Assembly (NCBI RefSeq): GCF_016925535.1
Contig: NZ_CP070496.1
Location: 248,001 to 312,000 of the forward strand
Length of the DNA: 64,000 nt
Reading direction: 5' to 3'
Origin: Natronoglycomyces albus
GTDB lineage: Bacteria > Actinomycetota > Actinomycetes > Mycobacteriales > Micromonosporaceae
A program made the translations under genes and the position numbers. Position 1 is the first letter of the stretch. The number at the start of each line of letters is the position of its first letter. Below are positions 43,541-52,548 of this stretch, piece after piece. The notes beneath the pieces were generated by a model. That model saw only the letters and a list, made by a program, of their open reading frames with translations. It was not told the DNA's origin and made no database searches.

Positions 43541-43672
43541 ATGCTACGAACCACCATACGCTTCCGCGCACCCAAAAACGAGCATCCAACACCCACATCT
43601 TCACACCTTTTTAACCCGTATATGCCCTGGCAGATGCGGGTATCGGTGCTGTCTTCGGGCGGTGCGGCATGA
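43541..43672 (+). CDS. 43-residue protein of unknown function, first gene of coupled operon
   Basis: ATG at 43541 with ACGGAG 9 bases before it; product MLRTTIRFRAPKNEHP... ending in VLSSGGAA. Basic, with Pro and aromatic residues in the centre (LFNPYMPWQM); no signal peptide or membrane helix. Its TGA overlaps the ATG of the next gene (ATGA), the strongest sign that it is translated: it may act as a leader peptide that couples translation of the two larger genes. No homologue recognised. Confidence 0.5.
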   Translation: MLRTTIRFRAPKNEHPTPTSSHLFNPYMPWQMRVSVLSSGGAA

Positions 43673-44208
43673 GTACTCCCATCTACTCGACGAGTTCGCG
43701 ATCAACCGGTTCGACTGGCTCATGTGATGCCGCGACAGGCTCGGATCGCACCACGACTACCGACCTTGAGGGTGCCACCGCTAGTAAGACCGACGATTCC
43801 GCCGCGATGCGGGCGAACGATGTGGGGACAACGGTTTCAGGCCGCGCCACCACCTCTGGCCGCTCGCGGGGCAAAGCCACTGAGTCGGCCAGTTCGCCAC
43901 GGGGCACCTCCATCAAACCCAGGGACGTGGCTTCGACCAAGACCACTGGGGCGCAGGTGGTGGAGTTTAGTTTCGACTCAAGCGTCTATATGGTGTCTCC
44001 GCATCCAGATAAGGGGGCGGCACTGGCGCTGAGTCTGCAAGGGGTCTCGCTGGTGATCCCGGTGGCCACCATCAGCCTGGCGCGGGGCCGGATCGCTGAT
44101 ATTGCGTGGGAATCGCCATTTGCGGCCCGTACTGAGCAGTGGCGTGAGGCGTTGCTCGACCGCGTGATCACCGAGTCGGCAGAGGCGATTCTGGGGGCGG
44201 CAACATGA
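43669..44208 (+). CDS. 179-residue protein of unknown function, second gene of coupled operon
   Basis: The N-terminal ~90 residues are Ser/Thr/Asp/Gly-rich and disordered; the C-terminal ~85 form a compact alpha/beta-looking domain (VVEFSFDSSVYMVSPH, ALALSLQGVSLVIPVATISL, then a helix with TEQWREALLDRVITESAEAIL). No membrane helix or known catalytic motif. Overlaps both neighbours by 4 bases (ATGA at each junction), so the three products are made together and may form a complex. Not recognised. Confidence 0.65.
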   Translation: MSTPIYSTSSRSTGSTGSCDAATGSDRTTTTDLEGATASKTDDSAAMRANDVGTTVSGRATTSGRSRGKATESASSPRGTSIKPRDVASTKTTGAQVVEFSFDSSVYMVSPHPDKGAALALSLQGVSLVIPVATISLARGRIADIAWESPFAARTEQWREALLDRVITESAEAILGAAT

Positions 44209-44585
44209 GCGCTCGGCCCAACGAGAACGGGCGGGTTCCCATAGTGCGTCAAGTAAACGGGTATCCACCATCCGATGCGTTGACCGTGCGGCTGTCCAAA
44301 CTCGACATACTCGGCGCACGCCTAGAACCGGGCAAGTTCTACGGCCGGTTCCTCTCCGACGGGTATTACTTCTATCTGTATGGCTCCTGGATGGGTGACT
44401 CTGTTGCCGTGCACCGGGAGGAATCCCGCGAGGGTGACCCCATCGTGCGGGCCTATGTGTTGCCCTCGGGGGCGTGGTGGATTAAGACGCTCGTGTTTGG
44501 CCAAGCCGCCTACGGGCTTCAGCGTTTCCATGACAATTTCCTGGCCTACGCAGCCGCACACCCAGACCTATCCGGCACCACCTGA
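44205..44585 (+). CDS. 126-residue protein of unknown function, third gene of coupled operon
   Basis: Rich in aromatic residues: 'FYGRFLSDGYYFYLYGSWMG', 'PSGAWWIKTLVFGQAAYGLQ'. Predicted alternating beta strands then a helix (FHDNFLAYAAAHPDL). No Cys, signal peptide or membrane helix; not recognised. Last gene of the operon; a weak GGGGC/GCCCC hairpin about 85 bases after the stop (44669-44686) could end transcription. The operon lies alone between murB and the hem cluster, looking like an accessory insertion. Confidence 0.65.
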   Translation: MSARPNENGRVPIVRQVNGYPPSDALTVRLSKLDILGARLEPGKFYGRFLSDGYYFYLYGSWMGDSVAVHREESREGDPIVRAYVLPSGAWWIKTLVFGQAAYGLQRFHDNFLAYAAAHPDLSGTT

Positions 44586-45288
44586 GCCCGCCGCATCGGC
44601 ACTGATGCGCCGTTAGGGGAGGCGTGGAGTCCATACGCCGCGCCCACAGTCAGAGCACGAGAACCCAAGGGGGCCTTAGTAGCCCCACCGAGTTGTCCTG
44701 ACCGCTCACCACAAAGCCGCGCCCAGCCGCGCATGAACCAACCGAAGACAACCAATTCATCTTGCAGCTTGCCAGCCAGGCAAGCAACGCGAACACACTC
44801 GCTGGAGGTGTTCGTACTACCGCTGTGGATGGGGTGGCCCTGACAGTCACGCGAACTGTCGGACAAGATTGGCCCCATCGTGACGGCACCGATCCCCAAA
44901 GGCTGAGAAGTCTAGGTCCACCGAGGGAAACCCATCGACCCCGAGACGATGAGGTTGCCTCGATGGGGTCCAGGCAGCGCACCGCGCAGACCGAACCAGA
45001 GGGCACCTAGCCGTCGAGTAACCACCGTTGCCACCACCAGACGGCAGAGGAGCAGTCTGGCCAGGATTCGCGGGAGCCGTTCTCAGACCGGCGGGATAAC
45101 TACATACTCAACTGAAACCGGGCCTTTGCGGGACCGGCCGGAGCCAGCGACGAACCTTGCTTCCATGAGCGTGGGCGATCCCCACCCTAAGCCAGCGACG
45201 TCCAGGGCCCGCCGACGCACGCCGTAGGTACAACGGCACCACGTGACCAGCGCACGTGTGCGTAGACACCTGCAAAGAGCCCGATTAA
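44586..45288. other. 703-base intergenic region, one complex stem structure
   Basis: No credible gene. GATGGGG-tgg-CC (44828-44839) can pair with GGCCCCATC (44871-44879) enclosing GACAGT / ACTGTC (44842-44847 with 44855-44860), a two-step hairpin that could belong to a small RNA. Open frames on both strands lack start signals and normal composition. Confidence 0.35.
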
Positions 45289-46332
45289 CTATCGGAGAAG
45301 ATGGGCCGCCTCGGGGGCGAAGTATGAGGCGATGATGCCAGCCCCGGCACGCTTGATAGCCGTCAGCGATTCCACGATGGCCGCTTTCCGGTCGATCCAT
45401 CCTCGGTCGGCCGAAGCCGTGATCATGGCGTATTCGCCCGAGACTTGGTAGGCGGCCACGGGCAGATGCACGCGTTCGGCCGCCGCGCGCACAATATCGA
45501 GGTAGGGGAGTGCGGGTTTGACCATGATGATGTCGGCGCCTTCGGCCACATCCGCGTCAATCTCCCGCAGCGCCTCGGTGGCGTTGGCGGGGTCTTGCTG
45601 GTAGGCGCGGCGGTCGCCCTGTAGCTGTGATTCGACCGCTTCCCGGAACGGGCCGTACCAGGCCGAGGCGTATTTCGCCGCGTAGGCCAGCAGCGCCGTA
45701 TCGGTGTGTCCGGCCGCGTCGAGCGCGGAACGCACATAGCCGATTTGGCCGTCCATCATGCCCGAGGCACCCAGCACGTCACCACCGGATTCGGCCAGCG
45801 CTACCGCCATGTCGGCGTAACGGGCCAACGTGGCGTCATTGTCAATCGAGCCATCGGCCCTGGGCACACCGCAGTGTCCGTGGTCGGTGAATTCGTCCAA
45901 ACACAGGTCGGGGATGACCGGCAGCGCGTCGCCGACCTCGGCGACCACCTCGCGAGTCACGGCGTTGAGGATGCCATCTGGGGTGGTGGCAGCCGAGCCG
46001 ATCGCGTCTCGGTGCTCGGGGATGGCGAAGAGCATGATTCCGCCCAGGCCCAGCTGGGCCGCTTCGACGGCGGCTTTGCGGACCGAATCCCGAGTGTGCT
46101 GCATGACGCCGGGCAGGGAGGAGATTTCGCGGGGCTCTCGCAGCCCTTCCTTCACGAATACCGGCCACACCAGGTTTGCGGGGTGGACGCGGTGTTCGGA
46201 GACGAGGTTTCGCAGGCCCGGGGTGCGGCGCAGGCGGCGAGGTCGTGACGTCGGTAGCGGCGGCGCTGCGGCGGACGGAACTGTTCCCGGCGAAAGGTGC
46301 GGGTTGGGTGAACCCGGCTGTGCCTGCGACAC
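45289..46332 (-). CDS. hemB: Delta-aminolevulinic acid dehydratase (porphobilinogen synthase)
   Basis: Condenses two 5-aminolevulinate into porphobilinogen. 347 residues. '[17 protein letters not shown]' is the metal-binding region; the family often has three Cys there, and here two are present with Asp between, suggesting a Mg or mixed-metal type. Schiff-base lysines are in '[15 protein letters not shown]' and '[12 protein letters not shown]'. '[16 protein letters not shown]' is conserved. Starts at a GTG with CAGGAG 9 bases before it. Last gene of the hem group; a terminator-like hairpin lies between hemD and hemB (46555-46593), so hemB may have its own promoter in the 270-base gap. Confidence 0.95.
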   Translation of the reverse strand: MSQAQPGSPNPHLSPGTVPSAAAPPLPTSRPRRLRRTPGLRNLVSEHRVHPANLVWPVFVKEGLREPREISSLPGVMQHTRDSVRKAAVEAAQLGLGGIMLFAIPEHRDAIGSAATTPDGILNAVTREVVAEVGDALPVIPDLCLDEFTDHGHCGVPRADGSIDNDATLARYADMAVALAESGGDVLGASGMMDGQIGYVRSALDAAGHTDTALLAYAAKYASAWYGPFREAVESQLQGDRRAYQQDPANATEALREIDADVAEGADIIMVKPALPYLDIVRAAAERVHLPVAAYQVSGEYAMITASADRGWIDRKAAIVESLTAIKRAGAGIIASYFAPEAAHLLR

Positions 46333-46554
46333 GAGTCATCACTCCTGATGGGTTGACTGAGGCTGATGCGATGAGCTGCTTGGCCAGGGCCGTGACCCTT
46401 TTCGCGGCTCACGTTGGCGCTGGATCGAGCCTCACGTGCAGATGCGACCTGCGAGAGAAGTCGCAGGGAGCACTCCAGCTTATAGCAAGCGCGTGCGCTT
46501 ACAAGCCGGGTGTAATCGAAATCCCATCGCCTCACGCTCACAGGTCTAGAAACC

Positions 46555-46593
46555 AGTGTGCCGGGCAAGCCCGAAGGGCTTGCCCGGCACACT
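46555..46593. terminator. Terminator after hemD
   Basis: AGTGTGCCGGGCAAGCCC pairs perfectly with GGGCTTGCCCGGCACACT (18 bp) around a 3-base loop, 13 bases after the hemD stop on its 3' side. Confidence 0.88.
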
Positions 46594-46606
46594 GAGATAC
46601 GTATGG

Positions 46607-48187
46607 TTAGCGGAAGCGTAGAGCCGTCGGGCCCTGCACCTTCGCTCCTCGGCGGGTCTTGATCGGTCCCTCAGCCAGGCGCTTCTTCAACTCCACGGCA
46701 TAGTCGGCCAGCGATTCGATCAGGTCTGGCACGGCGGCCCTCTCGGGCTTGGCATCCACCCGCAGGCCAAACTCGGTCGCGGTCTCGGCCGTGTGCGGGC
46801 CGATCGTGGCCACGACGGTGCGCTGGTGGGGCTTTCCGGCGATACCGACCAGGTTGCGCACGGTAGACGACGAGGTGAACAGCACCGCGTCAAATCCGCC
46901 GGACTTGATCGCATCGCGGATCTCCGCGGCCGGAGGCGAGGCTCGCACGGTCCGGTAAGCGGTCACGTCGTCGACCTCCCAGCCACGATCTTGCAGCCCG
47001 GCCACCAACGTCTCGGTCGCGATGTCGGCACGGGGCAGTAGTACCCGCCCGACCAGGTCCAAAACGGGGTCGTGAGGCGGGAAGACCTCTAGCAGACCTT
47101 CCGAGGACTGCTGACCGGTCGGCAGTAGTTCGGGCTCGATACCGAAACTACGCACCTTCTCGGCCGTCGCCTCACCGATACAGGCGATCTTCAAGCCACC
47201 GAAGGCGCGAGCGTCAAGCCCGTGCTCCTGGAACTTCTCCCAAATGGCCTTGACCGCATTGGCCGACGTGAACACGATCCAAGCGAAACGCCCATCGACC
47301 AGGCCCTTGATGGCCCGCTCCATTTGCGCCGGGGTGCGCGGCGGCTCCACGGCGATCGTCGGCACCTCGCACGGGATCGCGCCATAGGCGCGCAGCCGCG
47401 CGCTCATGGCTCCGGCCTGCTCCTTTGTGCGGGGGATGAGAACCTTCCAACCATACAGCGGGCGGGACTCCCACCAGCCCAGCTCGGCTCGGTCCTCCAC
47501 CCCGGCCCCGATCGTCAAAACGACCTGCCCGGCGTAACCGAGCGCGGCCTCGACAAACGTGTCAACCGAGGAAGTGGTCGTGTATTCGGTCTCGCCCGTG
47601 GCATCCCCGGTCACGGCGACAGCCGTGTCACCCGAGACGCCGCCCGCGAGCAGAATGTCGCGCAGGCTTCCCAGGTCGGCTACGTCGGCCGTGACCGTCA
47701 GGCTGCCCCGGTTGACCGCGTCGGAGAGCATCTGCGGCTCTAGTGCCGCGATGTCCTCGATGTCAATCACGGTGCGAATCGGTGAGGGTGGCATGCCCGC
47801 GTACACCGACACTGCCTGAGCGTGGCTCATGCCCGGCAGCACCTCGAAGCGAGCGCCCTCGGCCGAGGCAGTCTTGATCTCGGCTTGCACCATGCGATGC
47901 GGGTAAATGTCCCCGGCCACGAGGCGGGCCACATTGAAGCCCTCCTTGGAGTGGGCCGTCATGTTCTTTGCCTGCTCGGTGGGGGAGGCCTCCACCAAGC
48001 TGACGCGGGCGTCGGCCTTGGCCAGGCTCTTGGCGTGATCGAGAATCTGCTGCGGGAGGGCGCGATCGTAGAACAAATAGTCAGCGTCTTCGATGGCGTC
48101 GAGGGCCCGTTTGGTCAGCAGCCCGGGATCGCCTGGGCCAGTCCCGACGAATTGCACACGGCCTACCAGCTTACGGGCACTCGTCAT
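46607..48187 (-). CDS. hemD: Uroporphyrinogen-III C-methyltransferase-like / uroporphyrinogen-III synthase fusion
   Basis: 526 residues. N-terminal tetrapyrrole-methylase domain (~8-245: 'FVGTGPGDPGLLTKRALDAI', 'EVLPGMSHAQAVSVYAG') and C-terminal HemD domain (~265-515: 'VLIPRTKEQAGAMSARL', 'WIVFTSANAVKAIWEKF', 'VLFTSSSTVRNLVG'). The fusion is usual in actinobacteria. The methylase motif 'RLKGGDPFVFGR' of active CobA is replaced by 'RLVAGDIYPHRMVQAE', so methylation to precorrin-2 may be weak or lost, while cyclisation of hydroxymethylbilane to uroporphyrinogen III should remain. Separated from hemC by 167 bases. Confidence 0.92.
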   Translation of the reverse strand: MTSARKLVGRVQFVGTGPGDPGLLTKRALDAIEDADYLFYDRALPQQILDHAKSLAKADARVSLVEASPTEQAKNMTAHSKEGFNVARLVAGDIYPHRMVQAEIKTASAEGARFEVLPGMSHAQAVSVYAGMPPSPIRTVIDIEDIAALEPQMLSDAVNRGSLTVTADVADLGSLRDILLAGGVSGDTAVAVTGDATGETEYTTTSSVDTFVEAALGYAGQVVLTIGAGVEDRAELGWWESRPLYGWKVLIPRTKEQAGAMSARLRAYGAIPCEVPTIAVEPPRTPAQMERAIKGLVDGRFAWIVFTSANAVKAIWEKFQEHGLDARAFGGLKIACIGEATAEKVRSFGIEPELLPTGQQSSEGLLEVFPPHDPVLDLVGRVLLPRADIATETLVAGLQDRGWEVDDVTAYRTVRASPPAAEIRDAIKSGGFDAVLFTSSSTVRNLVGIAGKPHQRTVVATIGPHTAETATEFGLRVDAKPERAAVPDLIESLADYAVELKKRLAEGPIKTRRGAKVQGPTALRFR

Positions 48188-48354
48188 AGCGTCGCTCCAT
48201 TGTGGGTATCAGGAAAATGGGTTACATCGGTTTGTGGGGCCCAGGCGCAAGTACGTCTTCGCCTGAAGCCTCTTATCGTTTGCCAGCCCACCTGGGCATA
48301 GTCCACAACGGCACGGCATTGCTCCGTCATGGCGCTGCAAGGTGGGCGGGCGGT

Positions 48355-49281
48355 CTACTTCAGCAGTTCGGCGGCACCCTCGGCCAACAGCTCCTCAGCC
48401 AGTGCCCGCCCCACGTTCGAAGCGGTCTGGAACACGTCGTCGTCCGCTGCGACCGTGGCGGTGCTGGACAATTTCACGGTGTGGCTGCCATCTAGGGCGA
48501 TGGCGGCCCCCCGTAGATAAATGTCAATGTCGCCAGGCTCTTCACCTTCGGAGACATCCGCGAGAGCGGCGACCGGTGCGCTGCAGCCAGCTTCAAGTCG
48601 TGCCAGCAACCCCCGCTCGGCGGCGACCGCAGTCTGTGAGTACCGGTCGTTGAGCTTACCCAAAATCGCGCTCAATGTCTTGTCGGATTTGCGGCATTCG
48701 ACCGCTAGCGCCCCTTGTGCCGGAGCTGGAAGCATCTGAAGTGGGTCAAGAAACTCACTGATCTCACCCTGGCGACCCACTCGAATGAGGCCCGCCGAGG
48801 CCAAAACCACCGCATCGAGATCATCACCAACCCGCGCCATACGGGTATCGATGTTCCCGCGAATTGGCACACACTCAAAGCCTCGGCCCAGGGCCAAGAG
48901 CTGACTGATGCGACGCGGCGAACCCGTCCCAATCCGAGAACCCTCAGGCAGATCAATCAGAGTCTTTCCGCTGGCTATCAACGCATCCCGGGCATCCGCC
49001 CGGGGAGGGACAGCCACAATGGACAAATGATCGGGTTGAGCGGTCGGCAAATCCTTGAACGAATGCACCGCCACATCGATCCGGTCCTCCTCCAGCGCCT
49101 CTCGCAGCGCCGAAACGAACACCCCGACCCCCAGCTGAGTCACCGGAGCCATCGAACGATCCCCCGGCGTAGTGATCTCGACCAACTCCACCGCATCACC
49201 AGTGACACGGGCAACTTCATCAGCCACCTGCTGAGACTGCGCCATGGCCAACTTCGAGCCACGAGTACCCAGTCGAATCAA
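48355..49281 (-). CDS. hemC: Porphobilinogen deaminase (hydroxymethylbilane synthase)
   Basis: 308 residues. Polymerises four porphobilinogens to hydroxymethylbilane. 'IRLGTRGSKLAMAQSQQVAD' is the usual start; 'VHSFKDLPT' and 'RIGTGSPRRISQL' bind substrate; the dipyrromethane-cofactor Cys is in 'LARLEAGCSAPVAAL'. The start codon overlaps the hemA stop by 4 bases (ATGA-type), so it is translated with hemA. Confidence 0.96.
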   Translation of the reverse strand: MIRLGTRGSKLAMAQSQQVADEVARVTGDAVELVEITTPGDRSMAPVTQLGVGVFVSALREALEEDRIDVAVHSFKDLPTAQPDHLSIVAVPPRADARDALIASGKTLIDLPEGSRIGTGSPRRISQLLALGRGFECVPIRGNIDTRMARVGDDLDAVVLASAGLIRVGRQGEISEFLDPLQMLPAPAQGALAVECRKSDKTLSAILGKLNDRYSQTAVAAERGLLARLEAGCSAPVAALADVSEGEEPGDIDIYLRGAAIALDGSHTVKLSSTATVAADDDVFQTASNVGRALAEELLAEGAAELLK

Positions 49282-50588
49282 CGTTCCTCCTCTATACGGA
49301 CCGCCAGCGCATCGGCCAAAGAACCCTGCGGCTGCTCAGCGGAATCCGTGTTCAAAGCAAATAGGTCTTGCAGTACGCGCGCATAGTCGGGCGCCCCCGG
49401 CTGCCCGGACAACTGCCGCACCCGCACCGTCGGCTCATGCAACAACCGCTGCACCACCCGATGCACGGTCTTGGCGACCTCGGCTCGCTGCTCATCGGAA
49501 AAGTCACCACGCCGAGCAATCCGAGACATCTCCGTGTCAACGATGTCAGCCGCCGCAGCCCGCAACGCCGCCACCGTCGGCGTCACCGCATCGCCCCGCA
49601 TCCCCTCCAAATAGGCGTCGACCTCCTCATTCAAGATGGTCTCCGCCTCCGCCAGCGCGTCAGTTCCGGCGCTGGCGGAGGGTTCAGTCTGCAATTGGGC
49701 GATTCCGATGACGGCGACGTCGTCCAGTCGCGCCACGTCGTCGGCGACGTCGCGTGGAATCGCGAGGTCACACACCACCAAGGTCTCACGTCGGTTATGG
49801 AGCGTGTCGGCGGCTATGACCGGTTCGGGGGAGGATGTGGCCGAAAAGATCAGGTCGACCTCGGCGGCGACCTGTGCCAGGTGGGCATAGTCGGCGACCC
49901 GGCCGCCATAGTCGCGGGCGAGTCGTTCGGCTTTGGACCGGTCACGGTTGAGCAAGGTGACTGAGGCGACTGGGGCGCGGTGGAGGGTGGCGGCGGCGAG
50001 CGCTCCCATCGCGCCCGCGCCGACGATGGCGACGTCTAGTTCCGAATGGGGGCGGTCGAGCTTGGCCAGCGCGGCTTCAAAGGCGGCGGTGACGACCGAG
50101 GGGGCGGAGGCGTCGATGTCGGTCTCGGCGTGAACTCGCTTACCCACGCGCAGACCTTGCTGCATGAGTTCGTGCAGGTAGCGCCCGGCGTGGTTGGCCT
50201 CGCGGGCCGTTTCGTAGGCGTTGCGTAGCTGACCGAGGATTTGGGCCTCCCCGGCGACCATGGAGTCGAGCCCGCAGGCGACGGAGAACACGTGGCGCAC
50301 CGCTTCGGGGCCATAGCGCACGTATCCGGCTTCGGCGAAATCGGTGGAGGAGAGTCCGGCGCGGGCTGCCAGTTCTTCGACAATGACGGCAAGGCCAGCG
50401 TGGAATGACGTGGCGGCGGCGTAGACCTCGACCCGGTTGCACGTCGATAGGACGCACACTTCCTTAATGGGGGCCGCTGCCAACAGGCGTTCGCTCAAAG
50501 CGTTCGCGGTCGCGCGGTCCATGGAGACGCGCTCAAGGAGGGCCACCGGGGCAGAGTGGTGGGAGAGACCGACTGCCAGAAGGTTCAC
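49278..50588 (-). CDS. hemA: Glutamyl-tRNA reductase
   Basis: First enzyme of C5 tetrapyrrole synthesis; reduces Glu-tRNA(Glu) to glutamate-1-semialdehyde with NADPH. 436 residues from the GTG giving MNLLAVGLSHHSAPVALLE, the universal start; the longer frame's 41 residues overlap rex. The catalytic Cys is in 'VCVLSTCNRVEVYAA'. 'GEAQILGQLRNAYETA' and 'VAIVGAGAMGALAA' (NADPH) follow, then a C-terminal dimerisation helix. Overlaps rex by 4 bases and hemC by 4, giving a tightly coupled rex-hemA-hemC unit. Confidence 0.96.
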   Translation of the reverse strand: MNLLAVGLSHHSAPVALLERVSMDRATANALSERLLAAAPIKEVCVLSTCNRVEVYAAATSFHAGLAVIVEELAARAGLSSTDFAEAGYVRYGPEAVRHVFSVACGLDSMVAGEAQILGQLRNAYETAREANHAGRYLHELMQQGLRVGKRVHAETDIDASAPSVVTAAFEAALAKLDRPHSELDVAIVGAGAMGALAAATLHRAPVASVTLLNRDRSKAERLARDYGGRVADYAHLAQVAAEVDLIFSATSSPEPVIAADTLHNRRETLVVCDLAIPRDVADDVARLDDVAVIGIAQLQTEPSASAGTDALAEAETILNEEVDAYLEGMRGDAVTPTVAALRAAAADIVDTEMSRIARRGDFSDEQRAEVAKTVHRVVQRLLHEPTVRVRQLSGQPGAPDYARVLQDLFALNTDSAEQPQGSLADALAVRIEEER

Positions 50589-51277
50589 AATTGCTGGTCC
50601 CGTTCTGATCGCTGGAGCGCCTTGTGGTGTTCGTGGAATGACAGTAGTTGCAGTTCGACCGCTAGGTCGACTTTGCGAACGACGACACTTTGCGGAACGG
50701 TCAAGACGCACGGGGCAAAGTTTAGGATGCTGGTTATTCCAGCATCAATAAGCAAGTCTGCCACTTGTTGGGCCGCAGTCTCAGGGGTTGCGATCACCCC
50801 AATGTTGATATCTTCCTCACCAACAGCGCCCGAAAGTTCCGAAATGTCCCGGACTATGTGGTTTCCGTGGCGGGAACCGATCAGATCGGGGCTCGCGTCG
50901 AAGATCGCGGCGATGTGGAATCCGCGCGAGGCGAATCCTGGATAGCGGGCGAGAGCTTGGCCCAGGTGGCCCATGCCGATGAGTGCCACCCGATAGTAGC
51001 GAGTGAGCCCGAGGGTGGTGGAGATGCGGTTGGTCAGCAAGGATACTTCGTATCCGACGCCGCGTACTCCGGCCGCTCCCAGGTAGGAAAGGTCTTTGCG
51101 CAGCATCGCTGAGCTGACGCCGGTGACTGCGGCGAGCGCTTCCGAGGAGATGGTGTCGCCGTCTGTGTCTCCCAGCGCGTGCAGCGCGCGCAGATACTCC
51201 GGCAGCCGTTGCACTGTCGCTGTGGGGATGGAGTGCGTGGCGGCGGGAGGGGAGGTTCGGTCACCGGTGGTAGTCAA
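50585..51277 (-). CDS. rex: Redox-sensing transcriptional repressor Rex
   Basis: 230 residues. The N-terminal winged helix (LPEYLRALHALGDTDGDTIS through LRKDLSYLGAAGVRGVGYEV) binds DNA; the Rossmann domain 'VALIGMGHLGQALARY' senses NADH/NAD+, followed by 'IFDASPDLIGSRHG' and 'IGVIATPETAAQQVADLL'. High NADH releases it from respiratory and hem promoters. Start is a TTG (51277). First gene of the hem operon as in Streptomyces coelicolor. I see no canonical Rex operator (TGTGAA-N3-TTCACA) upstream; the nearest is TGTG-N6-CACA at 51333-51346, one base short. Confidence 0.93.
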   Translation of the reverse strand: MTTTGDRTSPPAATHSIPTATVQRLPEYLRALHALGDTDGDTISSEALAAVTGVSSAMLRKDLSYLGAAGVRGVGYEVSLLTNRISTTLGLTRYYRVALIGMGHLGQALARYPGFASRGFHIAAIFDASPDLIGSRHGNHIVRDISELSGAVGEEDINIGVIATPETAAQQVADLLIDAGITSILNFAPCVLTVPQSVVVRKVDLAVELQLLSFHEHHKALQRSERDQQL

Positions 51278-51670
51278 ACGCGCTCCGCAAGGTCGTGGTG
51301 GATTGCGGCAAAGACGCAGTTGGCTTGGGCTCTGTGCGATGTCACATCGAGGGCCGGGTGTGAACCCGGGGGCACCTTGTGGATGCTTCCGGGGTGATCA
51401 CATGGACCCGATGGCTACCAAACGAGCCGCAGACTGCCGCCGCAACGGGCCAATAGCTTATCGGAGATCGCTCAGCGAGGCATTGACGTGTGGCGTCTGA
51501 TCCGCTGTGAACGCGGATGACCGTTTTGAGAGAGGTCGCACGCGATTCGCAGCCTGCCAGCGACGCTCTCCCGGCTGCTCGGGCGTGGCGAACCTGTCGC
51601 GAGGCGGGATCGACCCGTGGATTCCGAGGTCATTGGCATACACAGCCGGGCGTGGTTGCTCGGTGGGCCG
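51278..51670. other. 393-base region upstream of rex
   Basis: Contains the imperfect Rex-like palindrome TGTGCGATGTCACA (51333-51346, with inner CGATGT-C-ACATCG) and a hairpin ATCCGC / GCGGAT around TGTGAAC (51500-51519). No gene seen. Confidence 0.35.
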
Positions 51671-52312
51671 TTAGAGCTGCTGGGCGATGGTGACTGCTTC
51701 GCTCAGCGAGTCGGCCAGGGGAACGCCCACCCCTTGCAGCTGCTCGCGGCTAGAGAATCCTCCGGTGAAGAGCACGACTTGAGCGCCCAGCCCCAGGGCG
51801 GATTTCGCATCGTCGACGGTGTCTCCGATCAGCACGCACTCTTGGGGCCGCAGCTGGAGCGATTCCAGGTGACGTTCGAGGTGTGGCTGCTTGCTGTGCC
51901 CGTCGGATTCCGACCGCAGGCCCTGCACGAGCGCGAACTTCTCGGCCAAGTCGAAGCGAGTGATGAGCGGCATGAGCGATTGGTGAAACCACATGGACAA
52001 CAACGACTGCGTACCGGGCCATATGCTCAGCGCCGAGCGGGATTCCGCATGGAGGTCAACAAAGCGCAGATGTTCCAGGTAGGCGGCGTGGAAGGCCTTG
52101 TCCAGCTCGGCAAATTCGGCCTCGGTGAGGGACCGACCCACAAGTTCGCTGTAGTAGGCGATGATGGGGCGGCGAAATCGTGCGCCTTGTTCTTCCGCGG
52201 TCAGGAAGGGCCCGCCGGCTTCGGTGATGACGGTGTTCGTCGCTGATACGACCGCCCCGAAGTCATTCAGCAACGTTCCGTTCCAGTCCCACACCAGGTG
52301 TTTTCTCGCCAT
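51671..52312 (-). CDS. HAD-superfamily hydrolase of the DWNGT type
   Basis: 213 residues. HAD motif I is 'LVWDWNGTLLND': nucleophile Asp with Asn in the usual second Asp position, a variant seen in an actinobacterial group of phosphoglycolate-phosphatase-like proteins. Motif III Lys is near 'SDGHSKQPHLE' and motif IV 'VLIGDTVDDAKSALG'. A helical cap (~20-90) suggests a small phosphorylated metabolite as substrate. A TAGAAT box lies 6 bases before the ATG, so the mRNA is probably leaderless. Confidence 0.88.
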   Translation of the reverse strand: MARKHLVWDWNGTLLNDFGAVVSATNTVITEAGGPFLTAEEQGARFRRPIIAYYSELVGRSLTEAEFAELDKAFHAAYLEHLRFVDLHAESRSALSIWPGTQSLLSMWFHQSLMPLITRFDLAEKFALVQGLRSESDGHSKQPHLERHLESLQLRPQECVLIGDTVDDAKSALGLGAQVVLFTGGFSSREQLQGVGVPLADSLSEAVTIAQQL

Positions 52313-52318
52313 ACTTCG

Positions 52319-52324
52319 ATTCTA
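52319..52324 (-). promoter_or_regulatory. -10 box of leaderless HAD gene
   Basis: TAGAAT on the minus strand, 6 bases before the ATG at 52312. Confidence 0.5.
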
Positions 52325-52453
52325 GAGGTCGCAAGCCGCCACCGGCTGGGCCGCACTTGGCAGGCGAAGGGGTCGGCAAATAAGCGGTCGACGGCCTTGG
52401 ACAAAGAGGAAGGCCGGTTCAACGCCAGCGACGGCAACGTAAACGAGACACAC

Positions 52454-52530
52454 TTATCCACAGGCAAAAACCAACCATTGCCCCATCTGGCCCCACTAGC
52501 GACAATACTGGTAGGGATACGACATATCGA
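52454..52530 (+). repeat. DnaA-box module, copy C1
   Basis: Begins TTATCCACAG; GACAAT at 52501 (offset 47), GTAGGGATAC at 52511 and ATATCGA at 52524. The -35-like TTGAC of the other copies reads TTGCC here. Confidence 0.55.
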
Positions 52531-52548
52531 TATAATTCAATACAATAG

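Noticed and set aside
51333-51346. Rex operator upstream of rex
   Set aside because: TGTG-N6-CACA is one base shorter than the TGTGAA-N3-TTCACA operator and lacks the inner AA/TT; kept only as a note.
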